Below are positions 1 through 9,580 of a stretch of 35,768 bases of DNA, in pieces. Every line of letters begins with the position of its first letter. Within the stretch, counting starts at the first letter, position 1. The notes beneath the pieces were generated by a model. The model saw only the letters and a list, made by a program, of their open reading frames with translations, was not told the DNA's origin and did no database searches. Origin of the DNA: Paracoccaceae bacterium (GTDB taxonomy: Bacteria > Pseudomonadota > Alphaproteobacteria > Rhodobacterales > Rhodobacteraceae); the NCBI GenBank assembly GCA_030758115.1, contig JANREX010000034.1, forward strand, positions 1 through 35,768, given 5' to 3'. The position numbers and the translations under genes were made by a program.

Positions 1-752
1 ACCGGCATCCCGTAATCCGAGAACATCAGGAAGGTCAGTGTCCGGCAGCGGATCTCGGATTCGGGGATCAGATGGCGTACCAGGGTCTGGAAAAAGGTCT
101 CGTCCGGGATCCAGGTCGTGCTGAAAAAACGCATCACATCGCGCCGCTTGCGCGCGAAATCGAGGATCCGTTCGATCGTGCGGCGCCGCAGGCACCACCA
201 TTGGCTGCCGATCTGAACCTGCAGATCATGGGGGATCGCGCGTTTCAGGCCCAGCCGCCGCTGCATGTCCAGTGACAGGTAGAAGAGCCGCTTGTGGGTG
301 CGTTCGTTGAAGAAGTGCCGATAGATCAGCCGTTCCTCCTTGATCCCGGTCTTGATCCAGTCGCTTTCAAGGAAATCGAAGCTTTCGATATAGTCGACAT
401 CGTCGGCATCCAGGAAATCATGCGCGTATTCGGCTGACTTGATCGCCATGCAATCGCCGGACAGCATGTAGAAATGGGTGGCGCGGGGAAATGCCTCGAC
501 CGCGGCCTGCACGGCGTTCAGCGTGGCCTGCACCAGCGACCACGCGCCCCAGCCGCATTTGATCCGCCGTTTCGCAAAGGTCACGTTGGGGTTGTCGCGC
601 AGCGCATCGCGGATCTTGCGGTACTGGGTTTCGCTGGCGCGCGCGTCGAAATGGATGGACATGTAATCGCCCACCGCCGTCAGGCGCCGCGCCTGAGCGA
701 TGATCGCTTCCGGGTCCTTGTGGCACAGAAGAATGAATGCAATTCTTGCCAT
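1..752 (-). CDS. GT14/'Branch'-type glycosyltransferase, DUF5928-like (3' end outside window)
   Basis: The reading frame opens at the ATG complementary to 750-752 and is still open at base 1, giving the first 250 residues. The N-terminus (ARIAFILLCHKDPEAI) followed by a SIHFDA segment, a KCGWGAWSLVQATLNAV segment and a FYMLSGDCMAIKS segment is the pattern of the core-2/I-branching N-acetylglucosaminyltransferase family (Pfam Branch). Rhodobacteraceae homologues usually carry a further DUF5928 domain at the C-terminus, which would lie outside this window. The likely role is transfer of a sugar in capsule or exopolysaccharide assembly; donor and acceptor cannot be read from sequence. The divergent neighbour is a sulfotransferase, which fits a glycan-decoration locus. 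The family assignment is good, the substrate unknown. Confidence 0.8.
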   Translation of the reverse strand, partial: MARIAFILLCHKDPEAIIAQARRLTAVGDYMSIHFDARASETQYRKIRDALRDNPNVTFAKRRIKCGWGAWSLVQATLNAVQAAVEAFPRATHFYMLSGDCMAIKSAEYAHDFLDADDVDYIESFDFLESDWIKTGIKEERLIYRHFFNERTHKRLFYLSLDMQRRLGLKRAIPHDLQVQIGSQWWCLRRRTIERILDFARKRRDVMRFFSTTWIPDETFFQTLVRHLIPESEIRCRTLTFLMFSDYGMP

Positions 753-838
753 TCAGGAAACCGAAAGCCTCTGGTTACAGGTATACGCTAAAGTGTTATC
801 TGCCCTCGAAGGATGAATAAACAGGGTTTCTTTCGATT

Positions 839-868
839 TTGCAAAGTTGGTATATGACGTCTCATAAA
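839..868 (+). promoter_or_regulatory. Possible sigma70-type promoter of the sulfotransferase gene
   Basis: TTGCAA at 839-844 and CATAAA at 863-868 are separated by 18 nt, each matching four of six consensus bases. A start near 875 would precede the Shine-Dalgarno at 884. The 145-bp divergent spacer is clearly more AT-rich than the flanking genes. TTGCAA is its own reverse complement and could also serve the leftward gene. This is weak evidence. Confidence 0.35.
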
Positions 869-883
869 AAAGACGCAGATTTT

Positions 884-888
884 GGAGG
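884..888 (+). promoter_or_regulatory. Shine-Dalgarno that fixes the sulfotransferase start
   Basis: GGAGG lies 8 nt before the ATG at 897. An in-frame TTG at 882 would overlap this site and is therefore not the start. Confidence 0.75.
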
Positions 889-896
889 CGGATCAG

Positions 897-1715
897 ATGG
901 GGTTTCCGGGCACCTGGATGACGGAAAGCGAAAGCGTGGTCTACCGCGTGGTGCCGAAATGCGCCTGTTCGACGATCGGACAGATCCTGTTCTATTCCGA
1001 TCATGGCGTGTTTTTTGACGGGGATATCCACGATTCCACCAGCGGTCTGCACAAATGGGCGCAGCCTGACAGCCAGGCGCTGATCGAAAGGAACGTGAAG
1101 GAGCATAGCTCCTACGCCTTTACCTGTGTGCGCAATCCCTACACCCGGATCCTGTCCTCTTTCTTCGACAAGATCTGCGGGATCCAGCGGAACGGGCGGC
1201 GGTATCGTGGTAACCTGGTGCCGATGCTGACCCAGAAATACGGGATCGAGGTCGGCGGCGAGGATGGCAAGCAGGAGTTCGACCAGATCGCCAGCTTCCG
1301 CCGGTTCCTTTTGTTCGCCCGCGATACCATCCGCTGGCGGCGCCCGATGGAACCCGACATCCACTGGTCGGCTATGGCGGGGCATGTATCCACCTTCATC
1401 GTGAACGGTGGCCGCTATGACAGCATCTTCTGGACCGAGTCCTTCAATGCAGGCATGCAGCAGGTGCTGGACGCGATCGAAACACCCCACAAGGTCGATC
1501 TTGCGACGATCCCGCGCTTCAACGAATCCGAAGGGCATGGGCCCAAGCGTCTTCACCCGGTCGAGGATTATTTCGACGATCTGTCGATGCACCTGGTCTA
1601 TGAAATCTACAAACGCGATTTCGAGCTGTTCAAATACGACTTCGAAAACCCCGGCAACAAGATGCCGCTGGGCGAGATCGATCTGGACGAGGTGCATGCC
1701 AAGCTGGGCGACTGA
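897..1715 (+). CDS. Sulfotransferase family protein (PAPS-dependent)
   Basis: This 272-residue protein has the two PAPS-binding signatures of carbohydrate-type sulfotransferases (Pfam Sulfotransfer_2). The 5'-phosphosulfate loop is VVPKCACSTIGQ at residues 18-29 and the 3'-phosphate motif is RNPYTRILSSFF at residues 79-90. It should transfer a sulfuryl group from PAPS to a hydroxyl, most likely on a polysaccharide or glycolipid. The start at 897 is chosen for the GGAGG 8 nt upstream. No signal peptide or membrane segment is visible, so it is probably cytoplasmic. The gene is divergent from a GT14-like glycosyltransferase and they probably act on the same glycan (inference). The acceptor is unknown. 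Confidence 0.85.
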   Translation: MGFPGTWMTESESVVYRVVPKCACSTIGQILFYSDHGVFFDGDIHDSTSGLHKWAQPDSQALIERNVKEHSSYAFTCVRNPYTRILSSFFDKICGIQRNGRRYRGNLVPMLTQKYGIEVGGEDGKQEFDQIASFRRFLLFARDTIRWRRPMEPDIHWSAMAGHVSTFIVNGGRYDSIFWTESFNAGMQQVLDAIETPHKVDLATIPRFNESEGHGPKRLHPVEDYFDDLSMHLVYEIYKRDFELFKYDFENPGNKMPLGEIDLDEVHAKLGD

Positions 1716-1723
1716 TCGCGTGG

Positions 1724-2944
1724 CTATGCGCGCATCAGGTCGGGCAGGTCACCGGTCAGGCCCGCTGCCTCACGGATGAAACCACGGCGAAGCCCGGGCA
1801 GGGCGTTGACCACGCCCATTCCGATATCGCGGCCCAGCCGCAACAGGGGGTTGTCGCTGGCAAACAGGCGGTTTGTCAGGTCCGTCGCCAGAGCCAGCGT
1901 TGCCGTGTCGAAGCGGCGCCACTGCTGATAGCGCTCCATCACCAGATCCGAGGCGATATCCTCGCCGCGTTGCCGGGCCTCGGCCATGACTTGCGCCAGT
2001 GCCGCGATGTCACGCAGGCCCGCATTCAACCCCTGTCCCGCGATGGGATGCACGCCATGGGCCGCATCGCCCACCAGCGCCAGGCGCTGCGCGACAAAGC
2101 TGTTGGCCAGGGTCAGGTTCAGCGGATAGGTGTAGCGCGCCCCGGCCAGCCGGATCTCGCCCAGGAAATCCCCGAAGCGCGGGCGCAGCATGGCCAGGTA
2201 TTCCGCGTCCGGCAAACCATTGAAAGCGGCCGCATTGGCATGGGTTTCCGACCAGACGATGGAACTGCGGTTGCCCTTGAGCGGCAGAATCGCCAGCGGT
2301 CCGGGTGGCATGAAGAACTGGTGCGCGATCCCGTGATGGGGCAGGTCGTGTTCGATCGCACAGACCATGGCCGTCTGCCCGTAGTCCCATCCCGTCCGGG
2401 TGATCCCCGCCCGTTCCGCCGTGCCCGAGCGGCGCCCGTCCGCGCCGACCAGCACGCGCCCTGTGAGGGTCTTGCCAGAGGCAAGGGTCAGGGTCACACC
2501 CTTGGTGTCAACCTCTTGCGCCACAACGGTTTCTTCATTGATGCGCGTGATCAGCGCATGTTCCGCGATCGCCGCAAGCACGGTCTGGCGCAAATGGCGA
2601 TCCTCGACCATGTGGCCCATCGGGCCTTCCTCGATCTCGGCATGGTCGAAATGCAGATGGAAGGGTGACAGCGGGCCTTCACCCGCGCGCCCGTCGCTGA
2701 CCTTGATTTCCAGCATCGGCTGGGCCTCGTCCTGCAGCTTGTCCCAGAGGCCAAGCCGGCGCAGCAGCCGCACCGAAGCCAGCGCCAGCGCGTAGGAGCG
2801 TCCGTCAAACCCCGTGGCGGCCAAACGTTCCGCCGGCTGCGCGTCGACCACGGTTGAGGTCAGGCCGGATCGGGCCAGGGCAAGCGCCAGAAGCGGGCCA
2901 TTCAGACCGCCGCCGACAATCAGGATATCGCTGTCATATGTCAT
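1724..2944 (-). CDS. UbiH/UbiF/COQ6-family FAD-dependent hydroxylase
   Basis: The 406-residue product is a class A flavin monooxygenase. It shows the FAD beta-alpha-beta motif DILIVGGGLNGP (residues 6-17), the GADGRRS (DG) motif, and the second FAD motif LVGDAAHGVHPIAGQGLNAG near residue 290. The last of these, with the GVHPIAGQGLN wording, is characteristic of the ubiquinone-biosynthesis branch (UbiH, UbiF, UbiI, COQ6). It probably hydroxylates a polyprenyl-phenol ring carbon at the membrane surface. The start at 2944 (MTYDSD) puts the FAD motif at the usual position; the upstream extension in the same frame is low-complexity and overlaps the divergent amidase gene. Which ring carbon it hydroxylates cannot be told from sequence. 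It is separated by only 8 bp from the converging sulfotransferase gene. Confidence 0.88.
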   Translation of the reverse strand: MTYDSDILIVGGGLNGPLLALALARSGLTSTVVDAQPAERLAATGFDGRSYALALASVRLLRRLGLWDKLQDEAQPMLEIKVSDGRAGEGPLSPFHLHFDHAEIEEGPMGHMVEDRHLRQTVLAAIAEHALITRINEETVVAQEVDTKGVTLTLASGKTLTGRVLVGADGRRSGTAERAGITRTGWDYGQTAMVCAIEHDLPHHGIAHQFFMPPGPLAILPLKGNRSSIVWSETHANAAAFNGLPDAEYLAMLRPRFGDFLGEIRLAGARYTYPLNLTLANSFVAQRLALVGDAAHGVHPIAGQGLNAGLRDIAALAQVMAEARQRGEDIASDLVMERYQQWRRFDTATLALATDLTNRLFASDNPLLRLGRDIGMGVVNALPGLRRGFIREAAGLTGDLPDLMRA

Positions 2945-3017
2945 GACGCAAATATGGGTGAATGGCCGGGATTGTCCATGCGCCTGTCTGCCGCTACCGT
3001 CCCTTTCATCATCACTT

Positions 3018-3024
3018 GAGGGGG
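3018..3024 (+). promoter_or_regulatory. Shine-Dalgarno for the amidase at 3031
   Basis: GAGGGGG lies 6 nt before the ATG at 3031 and decides between this start and upstream in-frame ATG codons. Confidence 0.65.
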
Positions 3025-3030
3025 CATGAC

Positions 3031-4359
3031 ATGCAGGATTGGCTGGGCCGCACGGCGGCAGATCAGGGGCGGGCCATCGGCGCGGGCGATCTTGACCCTG
3101 TCGATCTGACACAGGCCTATCTGGATGCCATTGCCGCGCATCCTATGGCCGACCGCATCTATGCACGCACGACGCCCGACCGGGCATTGGCCGAGGCAGG
3201 TGCGGCGCGCGCGCGCGCCAAGGCCGGCATGCGCCTGTCATTGCTGGACGGTGTGCCGATCAGCTGGAAGGATCTGTTCGACACTGCAGGTGTCGCGACC
3301 GAAGCGGGGACCGCGCTTCTGAAGGGGCGCGTGCCTGCGCGCGATGCAGAGGTTTTGCGCAATGCCACCGCCGCAGGGCTGATCTGTCTGGGCAAGACCC
3401 ACACGAGCGAGCTGGCCTTCAGCGGCCTTGGCCTGAACCCGATCACCGCCACACCGCCCAATGTGAACGACCATGCGGCCGTGCCGGGTGGATCAAGTTC
3501 CGGTGCGGCCACGTCGGTGGCCTTCGGGTTGGCGGCGGCCGGGATCGGTACGGATACGGGCGGCTCTGTCCGCATTCCCGCGGCCTGGAACGATCTTGTC
3601 GGGCTCAAGACCACGGCGGGGCGGGTATCCTCTGTCGGTGTGGTGCCCTTGTGCGAGAAATTCGATACGGTCGGCCCGCTTTGCCGCTCGGTCGAGGATG
3701 CGGCGCTGATGCTGGCCGCGCTGGAGGGCGGAACGCCCGCCGATCTGCGCGGTGCAAGCCTGTCCGGGCGGCGGTTGGCGATCCTGAAAACCGTCGTGAT
3801 GGACGATCTGCGCGATGGGCCGGCCGGGGCCTTTGCCTCTGCCGTCACCCGGCTTGAAGCCGCTGGCGCCGTCATCACCGAGGTCGAGGCGCCGGAATTG
3901 GCAGAGGCGTTGAAATTGGCGCCGATCCTTTTCACCGCCGAGGCCTATGGCATCTGGCGCGATGCGATCGAGGCGGCGCCACATCTGATGTTCGACCAGA
4001 TCCTTGAACGTTTCCGCAGCGGTGCCGCCTTTTCGGGCGCCGATTACGTCGCGGCCTGGCGCAGTCTGGAGGAGGGGCGCCGCACATGGCACGCGCGCAT
4101 GGCCGGCTATGACGCCGTGATCTGTCCCACGGCCCCGAACCTGCCGCCCGATCTGGAACGTCTGATGTCCGATCACGACTATTACGTCACGGAAAACCTG
4201 CTGACGCTGCGCAATACCCGCGCGGGCAACCTGATGGGGCTTTGCGCCACGACCCTGCCCACGGGCACGCCTTCATGCGGCCTCATGTTGCTGGGCGCAC
4301 CCATGGCCGAAGAGGGGCTTTTGCGCCTGTCCGCAGCCGCAGAGGCCGCCCTTGGCTGA
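3031..4359 (+). CDS. Amidase-signature family hydrolase
   Basis: The 442-residue protein has the complete Ser-cisSer-Lys triad of the amidase signature family (Pfam PF01425). Lys80 lies in GVPISWKDLFD, the cis-serine is Ser155 in GGSSSG, and the nucleophile is Ser179 in DTGGSVRIPA; the 24-residue spacing between the serines is that of the family. It should hydrolyse a C-N amide bond in the cytoplasm. Its overall length fits stand-alone amidases and not GatA, which is longer and accompanied by gatB and gatC; neither is nearby. The substrate is not predictable. The gene is divergent from the UbiH-type gene, with 86 bp between. A related but distinct amidase lies at 27631. Confidence 0.88.
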   Translation: MQDWLGRTAADQGRAIGAGDLDPVDLTQAYLDAIAAHPMADRIYARTTPDRALAEAGAARARAKAGMRLSLLDGVPISWKDLFDTAGVATEAGTALLKGRVPARDAEVLRNATAAGLICLGKTHTSELAFSGLGLNPITATPPNVNDHAAVPGGSSSGAATSVAFGLAAAGIGTDTGGSVRIPAAWNDLVGLKTTAGRVSSVGVVPLCEKFDTVGPLCRSVEDAALMLAALEGGTPADLRGASLSGRRLAILKTVVMDDLRDGPAGAFASAVTRLEAAGAVITEVEAPELAEALKLAPILFTAEAYGIWRDAIEAAPHLMFDQILERFRSGAAFSGADYVAAWRSLEEGRRTWHARMAGYDAVICPTAPNLPPDLERLMSDHDYYVTENLLTLRNTRAGNLMGLCATTLPTGTPSCGLMLLGAPMAEEGLLRLSAAAEAALG

Positions 4360-4477
4360 GCCGCGTCACGGGCAGGGCGTGCAGGGTCGGGCATAATTGC
4401 CGCATGGCTTTTGCGGAAATGCCACAAGAGGCCGGAATGCCGCTGCTTTTTCTGGACGCAAGCCCCGCAGTTGGATA

Positions 4478-4491
4478 GTTTGACATCAAAC
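4478..4491. promoter_or_regulatory. Inverted repeat overlapping a TTGACA hexamer upstream of the aminotransferase
   Basis: GTTTGA-CA-TCAAAC is a perfect 6-bp dyad and contains TTGACA (4480-4485), identical to a sigma70 -35 hexamer. A good -10 at 16-18 nt is missing; TACGAT at 4499 is only 13 nt away. It could be an operator or promoter for the aminotransferase-ftsK unit. The 169-bp gap holds no gene that I can support. Confidence 0.35.
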
Positions 4492-4528
4492 GGGACGCTA
4501 CGATCCCGAAGATTGAGGCAGTTGAAGC

Positions 4529-5707
4529 ATGTTCCCCGAGCGGTTCTCGAACCTACCGGCCTATGCGTTCCCGCGTCTGCGGGAGCTTCTGGACGCGCAT
4601 GCGCCCGGTGGTCCGGTCGTGCATATGACCATCGGCGAGCCGAAGCACGCCATTCCTGACTGGGTCGGGCGTGTCATTGCCGAAAATGTCTCGGATTTCG
4701 GGCGTTACCCGCCCAATGACGGCCTGCCCGAGCTGCTGGACACGATCGGCGGCTGGATCGGTCGGCGTTACGGTGTCCAGATCGACGCGCAACGTCAGGT
4801 CATGGCCCTGAACGGCAGCCGTGAAGGGCTTTACAACGCCTGCATGGCACTGGTGCCGGAACGCAAGGGCGGGGCAAGGCCGGTGGTGCTGATGCCGAAC
4901 CCGTTCTACCAGGTCTACATGATCGGTGCGATTTCGGTCGGGGCCGAACCCGTCTTCGTGCCTGCCACGCGCGACGGGGGCTATCTGCCGGATTACACCA
5001 GCCTTCCTGCCGAGGTGCTGAACCGAACTGCTGCCGCCTATATCTGCTCGCCGGCCAACCCGCAGGGCGCCGTGGCCAGCCGCGATTACTGGCGTGCGCT
5101 GATCGGGCTGGCAGAGCAGTATGATTTCCAGATCTTCGCCGATGAATGCTATGCCGAAATCTATCGCGGTGATGCGCCTGTGGGGGCAATGCAGGTTGCG
5201 GCCGAGATGGGCGCCGATCCCGAACGGGTCGTGATCTTTCATTCGCTGTCGAAACGGTCGAACCTGCCGGGGCTGCGGTCTGGTTTCATGGCAGGTGGTC
5301 CGCAAAGCATCGCGCGCGCGCGTCAGTTGCGCGCCTATTCCGGCACGCCGATCCCCTTGCCGTTGCAGCACGCCTCGCAGACGGTTTGGGCCGATGAGGC
5401 CCATGTGATCGAGAACCGCAGGCTCTATGGCGAAAAGTATCTTGCGGCCGATGCGATTTTCGCGGGCGTGAACAGCTACGCCGGCCCAGAGGCCGGTTTC
5501 TTCCTGTGGCTGCCGGTCGAGGATGGCGAGGCCGCGGCCTTGAAGCTGTGGCAGCAGACCGGCGTCAGGGTTCTGCCCGGCGCCTATCTGAGCCGCGATG
5601 TGAACGGGGACAACCCCGGCAAAGGATATATCAGGGTCGCCATGGTGGCCCCGATCAATGAAATGCAGGCAGGGCTGACGGCCCTGCGCGACTGCATCTA
5701 TGGTTAA
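4529..5707 (+). CDS. Class I/II pyridoxal-phosphate aminotransferase (DapC-like)
   Basis: The 392-residue protein is a fold-type I aminotransferase. The PLP-binding lysine is Lys242 in [16 protein letters not shown], the cofactor-contacting residues Asn177 (SPANPQG), Asp205 and Tyr208 ([10 protein letters not shown]) are present, and Arg250 plus a C-terminal RVAM arginine can bind the substrate carboxylate. The combination resembles N-succinyldiaminopimelate aminotransferase-type enzymes, which supply the lysine and peptidoglycan precursor meso-diaminopimelate, but similar sequences have other substrates. The start has a weak GAGG 11 nt upstream. The gene ends 16 nt before ftsK and is probably co-transcribed with it. 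Confidence 0.85.
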   Translation: MFPERFSNLPAYAFPRLRELLDAHAPGGPVVHMTIGEPKHAIPDWVGRVIAENVSDFGRYPPNDGLPELLDTIGGWIGRRYGVQIDAQRQVMALNGSREGLYNACMALVPERKGGARPVVLMPNPFYQVYMIGAISVGAEPVFVPATRDGGYLPDYTSLPAEVLNRTAAAYICSPANPQGAVASRDYWRALIGLAEQYDFQIFADECYAEIYRGDAPVGAMQVAAEMGADPERVVIFHSLSKRSNLPGLRSGFMAGGPQSIARARQLRAYSGTPIPLPLQHASQTVWADEAHVIENRRLYGEKYLAADAIFAGVNSYAGPEAGFFLWLPVEDGEAAALKLWQQTGVRVLPGAYLSRDVNGDNPGKGYIRVAMVAPINEMQAGLTALRDCIYG

Positions 5708-5723
5708 GAGGACGAGGGCAGGC

Positions 5724-8700
5724 ATGGCATATCAGACCCGAGGGCGCGATCCGCTGTTCGACAGTGACGTTCAGGCGGCAATCGAAAAGCGTGGCAAGGA
5801 ATTGCTGGGGCTGGTCCTGATCGTTCTGGGCTGTGCCGCGGCCGCGATGGTCATGTCCTACAATCCCGCCGATCCGTCCTTCCTGTCGGCCACCGATGCG
5901 CCTGTGCAGAACTGGATGGGCCGGATGGGCGCCACCATCGCCGCGCCGCTTTTCATGATCGCGGGCTGGGGCAGCTGGGCCATTGCGCTGGTGCTGATTG
6001 CATGGGGTATCCGCTTTGCGCTGCATATCGGCGAAGAACGCGCGATGGGCCGTCTGATCTTTGCGCCGATCGCCGTGGCGCTGTGCTCGGTCTATGCGGC
6101 CTCGCTGGTGCCCGGGGCTGTCTGGAAGGATACCCATCATTTCGGTCTGGGCGGTGTCTTTGGCGACATGATCATGGGGATGTTTCTGACCGCCGTTCCG
6201 CTTGGCTCTTCGGTGGGGATCAAACTGGCCTCGCTGGTGCTGGCTGTTGGCATGCTTGTTTTGGGCGCTTTCGTGCTGGGCTTCACGCGGATCGAGCTGA
6301 AGCGGATCGGGCGTTTCCTGCTGGTTGGCATGATCCTGTCCTATGCGCGGCTGATGCAGATCATGGGGCGCGGGGCCTCTGGCACGGTGCAGATGGCGCA
6401 GTCCGTGCAGGCGCGCGCCGCCGAACGCCGCCTGATCCGCGCGCGCGAGGCCGAGGAAGCCGCGGCATGGGCCGAGACGCAGGCCGCTTATGCCGCGCCG
6501 CAAGCCCTGACGGATCACGCGGCCATGCCGCAAGCTGGTCGTGCGCCTCTGGTGGCGCGCCGCAACGAACTGCCCCCGGCCCCCGCTTCCGAATGGAGTG
6601 AGGACGACACATGGCAGGATGAGGGTGACACCTATGACCAGCCTGCGGGTCCGATCGGCAAGATCAAGACGGGCCTGCTGTCGCGCGTGCCCGGCTTTGG
6701 CCGCCGCGCCGAGGCGATGCCGGAACCCGAACTGGTGGAAGCCTATCCCAATGCCTATGACGAGGCGCATGACATCATGCCCGGCGATGACCGCATCCGC
6801 GCCAAGATCGCCGATGTGATCAAGTCGCGCGTGCGCCCCGTGGCGCCCCTGGCCCCTGTGCAACACGCGCCCCTGACGCGGGGACGTGGCCGTGGGCCTG
6901 ATCCGCTTGTCTTCAACCCGTCGCGGTCTGTGGGCCTCAAGGCCGAACCGCCGCTGACGGCGGCGCACAAGGGTGTGGTCGCCGCCTCGACCGTCGTGGC
7001 GGCGGGTACTGCCGCGACGATGCAGGCACCGGCCGCCTGGTCGCATGACAGCGATGATTACCATGCCGAGAACATCTTTGACGATGCCTATGATCAGCAC
7101 ATGGAAGCCGGTTTCGATGCCATGGATGACGCCGGTGACGATCACTGGCAGGTCCAGACCTATCAGGCCGATCCGATGCCTGCGCCGCAACCGATGCCGA
7201 TCCCCGTGGCCCAGCCCCGCAGCGTGGTGCAGCACCCGCCGCGCAAACCCGTGCAGCCTTCGACCCGCGCCCGCGCCGAGGCGCAACCCGCGCTGAAATT
7301 CGACGAGGATGATACGTCCTATGAGTTGCCGCCGCTGTCGCTGCTGTCCAACCCCGCGCTGATCCAGCGTCATCACCTGAGCGACGAGGCATTGGAACAG
7401 AATGCCCGGATGCTGGAATCCGTTCTGGATGACTACGGTGTGAAGGGCGATATCGTCTCGGTCCGTCCTGGCCCCGTGGTCACGATGTACGAACTGGAGC
7501 CCGCCCCCGGCCTCAAGGCCAGCCGCGTGATCGGCCTGGCCGATGACATCGCGCGGTCCATGTCGGCCCTTTCGGCGCGTGTCTCGACCGTGCCGGGCCG
7601 CACCGTGATCGGCATCGAACTGCCCAACGAGAACCGTGAAAAGGTTGTCCTGCGCGAAATCCTGTCGGCGCGCGACTATGGCGACAGCAACATGAAGCTG
7701 CCGCTGGCGCTGGGCAAGGATATCGGCGGTGATCCCATCGTGGCGAACCTGGCCAAGATGCCTCACCTGCTGATCGCGGGGACAACCGGGTCGGGTAAAT
7801 CGGTGGCGATCAACACCATGATCCTGTCGCTGCTCTACCGCCTGACACCCGAGGAATGCCGCCTGATCATGATCGACCCCAAGATGCTGGAACTCAGCGT
7901 CTATGACGGGATTCCGCATCTTCTCTCGCCCGTCGTGACCGACCCCAAGAAAGCGGTTGTCGCGCTGAAATGGGTCGTGGGCGAGATGGAAGAACGCTAT
8001 CGCAAGATGTCCAAGATGGGCGTGCGCAACATCGACGGCTACAACAGCCGGGTGGCGGACGCCCTGGCCAAGGGCGAGATGTTCAGCCGCACGGTCCAGA
8101 CCGGATTTGACGACGAAACCGGCGAGCCGGTGTTCGAGACCGAAGAGCTGATGCCCGAAAAGATGCCCTATATCGTCGTCATCGTCGACGAGATGGCCGA
8201 CCTGATGATGGTTGCCGGCAAGGAAATCGAAGCCTGCATCCAGCGTCTGGCGCAGATGGCGCGGGCCAGCGGCATCCACCTGATCATGGCGACGCAGCGG
8301 CCCTCGGTCGATGTGATCACCGGTACGATCAAGGCGAACTTCCCGACCCGGATTTCCTTCCAGGTGACTTCGAAGATCGACAGCCGCACTATCCTGGGCG
8401 AGATGGGCGCAGAGCAGCTTCTGGGCATGGGCGACATGCTTTACATGGCGGGCGGTGCCAAGATCACCCGTTGCCACGGTCCCTTTGTCAGCGACGAAGA
8501 GGTCGAGGAAGTGGTGAACCACCTCAAGGCCTTCGGACCGCCGGAATACATGAACTCGGTTCTGGATGGCCCGGACGAGGATCGCGAGGCCGATATCGAC
8601 GCGGTGCTTGGTCTGGCCAGTGGCGGCAACACCGATCTGGAGGACGCGCTTTACGATACGGCCGTGGCGATCGTGGTGAAGGATCGCAAATGCTCGACCT

Positions 8701-8831
8701 CCTATATCCAGCGCAAGCTGGCCATCGGTTACAACAAGGCCGCGCGCCTGGTCGAGCAGATGGAGGAAGAGGGTGTCGTGAGCCCAGCCAACCATGTGGG
8801 CAAGCGTGAAGTCCTGGTGCCCGAGCGCTGA
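5724..8831 (+). CDS. ftsK: DNA translocase FtsK
   Basis: The 1035-residue protein has the full FtsK plan. Four hydrophobic helices within about the first 200 residues anchor it at the septum. An Ala/Asp/Glu/Pro-rich linker of about 300 residues follows, then the RecA-like motor with Walker A GTTGSGKS at residues 686-693 and Walker [10 protein letters not shown] around Asp822-Glu823. A C-terminal gamma winged helix ([32 protein letters not shown]) reads polar DNA signs and activates XerCD at dif. The protein pumps the terminus region through the closing division septum. I chose 5724 because GAGGGCAGG precedes it and the [11 protein letters not shown] start matches relatives; an ATG at 5700 overlaps the aminotransferase end. 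lolA follows, a usual arrangement in this group. Confidence 0.97.
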   Translation: MAYQTRGRDPLFDSDVQAAIEKRGKELLGLVLIVLGCAAAAMVMSYNPADPSFLSATDAPVQNWMGRMGATIAAPLFMIAGWGSWAIALVLIAWGIRFALHIGEERAMGRLIFAPIAVALCSVYAASLVPGAVWKDTHHFGLGGVFGDMIMGMFLTAVPLGSSVGIKLASLVLAVGMLVLGAFVLGFTRIELKRIGRFLLVGMILSYARLMQIMGRGASGTVQMAQSVQARAAERRLIRAREAEEAAAWAETQAAYAAPQALTDHAAMPQAGRAPLVARRNELPPAPASEWSEDDTWQDEGDTYDQPAGPIGKIKTGLLSRVPGFGRRAEAMPEPELVEAYPNAYDEAHDIMPGDDRIRAKIADVIKSRVRPVAPLAPVQHAPLTRGRGRGPDPLVFNPSRSVGLKAEPPLTAAHKGVVAASTVVAAGTAATMQAPAAWSHDSDDYHAENIFDDAYDQHMEAGFDAMDDAGDDHWQVQTYQADPMPAPQPMPIPVAQPRSVVQHPPRKPVQPSTRARAEAQPALKFDEDDTSYELPPLSLLSNPALIQRHHLSDEALEQNARMLESVLDDYGVKGDIVSVRPGPVVTMYELEPAPGLKASRVIGLADDIARSMSALSARVSTVPGRTVIGIELPNENREKVVLREILSARDYGDSNMKLPLALGKDIGGDPIVANLAKMPHLLIAGTTGSGKSVAINTMILSLLYRLTPEECRLIMIDPKMLELSVYDGIPHLLSPVVTDPKKAVVALKWVVGEMEERYRKMSKMGVRNIDGYNSRVADALAKGEMFSRTVQTGFDDETGEPVFETEELMPEKMPYIVVIVDEMADLMMVAGKEIEACIQRLAQMARASGIHLIMATQRPSVDVITGTIKANFPTRISFQVTSKIDSRTILGEMGAEQLLGMGDMLYMAGGAKITRCHGPFVSDEEVEEVVNHLKAFGPPEYMNSVLDGPDEDREADIDAVLGLASGGNTDLEDALYDTAVAIVVKDRKCSTSYIQRKLAIGYNKAARLVEQMEEEGVVSPANHVGKREVLVPER

Positions 8832-8934
8832 GCGACCGGGCGTCAAGGAATGTTCACGGGGCCATCACGCGGGCCTCTCGGCGGTGTCTCGCTTTTGTGA
8901 CGTGCAGCACGGTGCAGAGCGTGGCGATCGGGAT

Positions 8935-8940
8935 TATACT
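8935..8940 (+). promoter_or_regulatory. -10-like hexamer directly before lolA
   Basis: TATACT (five of six consensus bases) ends 6 nt before the lolA ATG, so initiation there would give a nearly leaderless mRNA. I see no convincing -35 at the right distance. Confidence 0.3.
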
Positions 8941-8946
8941 TACACC

Positions 8947-9555
8947 ATGAACATGATGCGTATTCTTGCGGCCCCTGTCCTTGTGATGGCGATGGCCGTT
9001 CCGGCGGTGGCGGAAAAACTTCCGCTGTCGGCCCTGTCTCAGTATCTCAACAGCCTGCGCACCGCGACCGGGGCCTTCACCCAGATCAACGGGGATGGCA
9101 GCATCTCGACCGGGACGATCTATATCAGCCGGCCGGGCAACATCCGCTTCGAATATGCCCCGCCCGACAGCACGCTGGTGCTTGCCGGGGCTGGGAGCGT
9201 GGCGATTTTCGATCCCAAGTCGAACACCGGGCCCGAGACCTATCCGTTGTCGCGCACACCCCTGTCGATCATCCTTGCTGACCGGGTGAACCTGGAGCAG
9301 GCGCGCATGGTGCGTGGCCACAGCTATGACGGCACCGCGACGACGGTGACGGCGCTGGATCCCCAGAATCCCGATCTGGGCAATATCCAGCTGGTTTTCA
9401 CGGATAATCCGATCCAGCTGCGCCAATGGATCATCAACGATGATGCCGGCAACAGCACCACCGTGGTGCTGGGCGACATGCGCACAGGCACCTCGCTGGC
9501 GGCGCGTCTTTTCGATATTCAGCGCGAAACAGATCGCCGCGCGCAGGATCGCTGA
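8947..9555 (+). CDS. lolA: Outer-membrane lipoprotein carrier protein LolA
   Basis: The 202-residue protein starts with a signal peptide (charged MNMMR, hydrophobic stretch, AVA|E cleavage near residue 22). It then follows the LolA beta-barrel pattern: LSALSQYLNSLRTATGAFTQ, a GTIYISRPGNIRFEY strand pair, and a C-terminal QWIINDDAGNSTTVVL region. LolA receives lipoproteins from the LolCDE transporter in the inner membrane and carries them across the periplasm. The position straight after ftsK is typical in Rhodobacterales and supports the call. No clear Shine-Dalgarno precedes 8947; alternative ATGs occur at 8953 and 8956. A TATACT hexamer ends only 6 nt upstream, which raises the possibility of its own nearly leaderless transcript. 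Confidence 0.9.
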   Translation: MNMMRILAAPVLVMAMAVPAVAEKLPLSALSQYLNSLRTATGAFTQINGDGSISTGTIYISRPGNIRFEYAPPDSTLVLAGAGSVAIFDPKSNTGPETYPLSRTPLSIILADRVNLEQARMVRGHSYDGTATTVTALDPQNPDLGNIQLVFTDNPIQLRQWIINDDAGNSTTVVLGDMRTGTSLAARLFDIQRETDRRAQDR

Positions 9556-9580
9556 TCCGCCACGCTGCCTGACGATCAGC
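9551..9580. terminator. Inverted repeat between converging lolA and the FMN reductase gene
   Basis: GCTGATC (9551-9557) and GATCAGC (9574-9580) form a 7-bp dyad with a 16-nt loop, straddling both stop codons. It could act as a two-way terminator, but there is no T run, so this is tentative. Confidence 0.3.

Noticed and set aside
4478-4491. FNR/FnrL site before the aminotransferase gene
   Set aside because: The half-sites TTGA and TCAA are separated by 2 nt, whereas FNR needs TTGAT-N4-ATCAA.
5655-8846. A 1063-codon open frame on the minus strand opposite ftsK
   Set aside because: It is His/Arg/Gln-rich without any domain, as expected for the complement of a GC-rich gene, while the plus strand encodes a complete FtsK.
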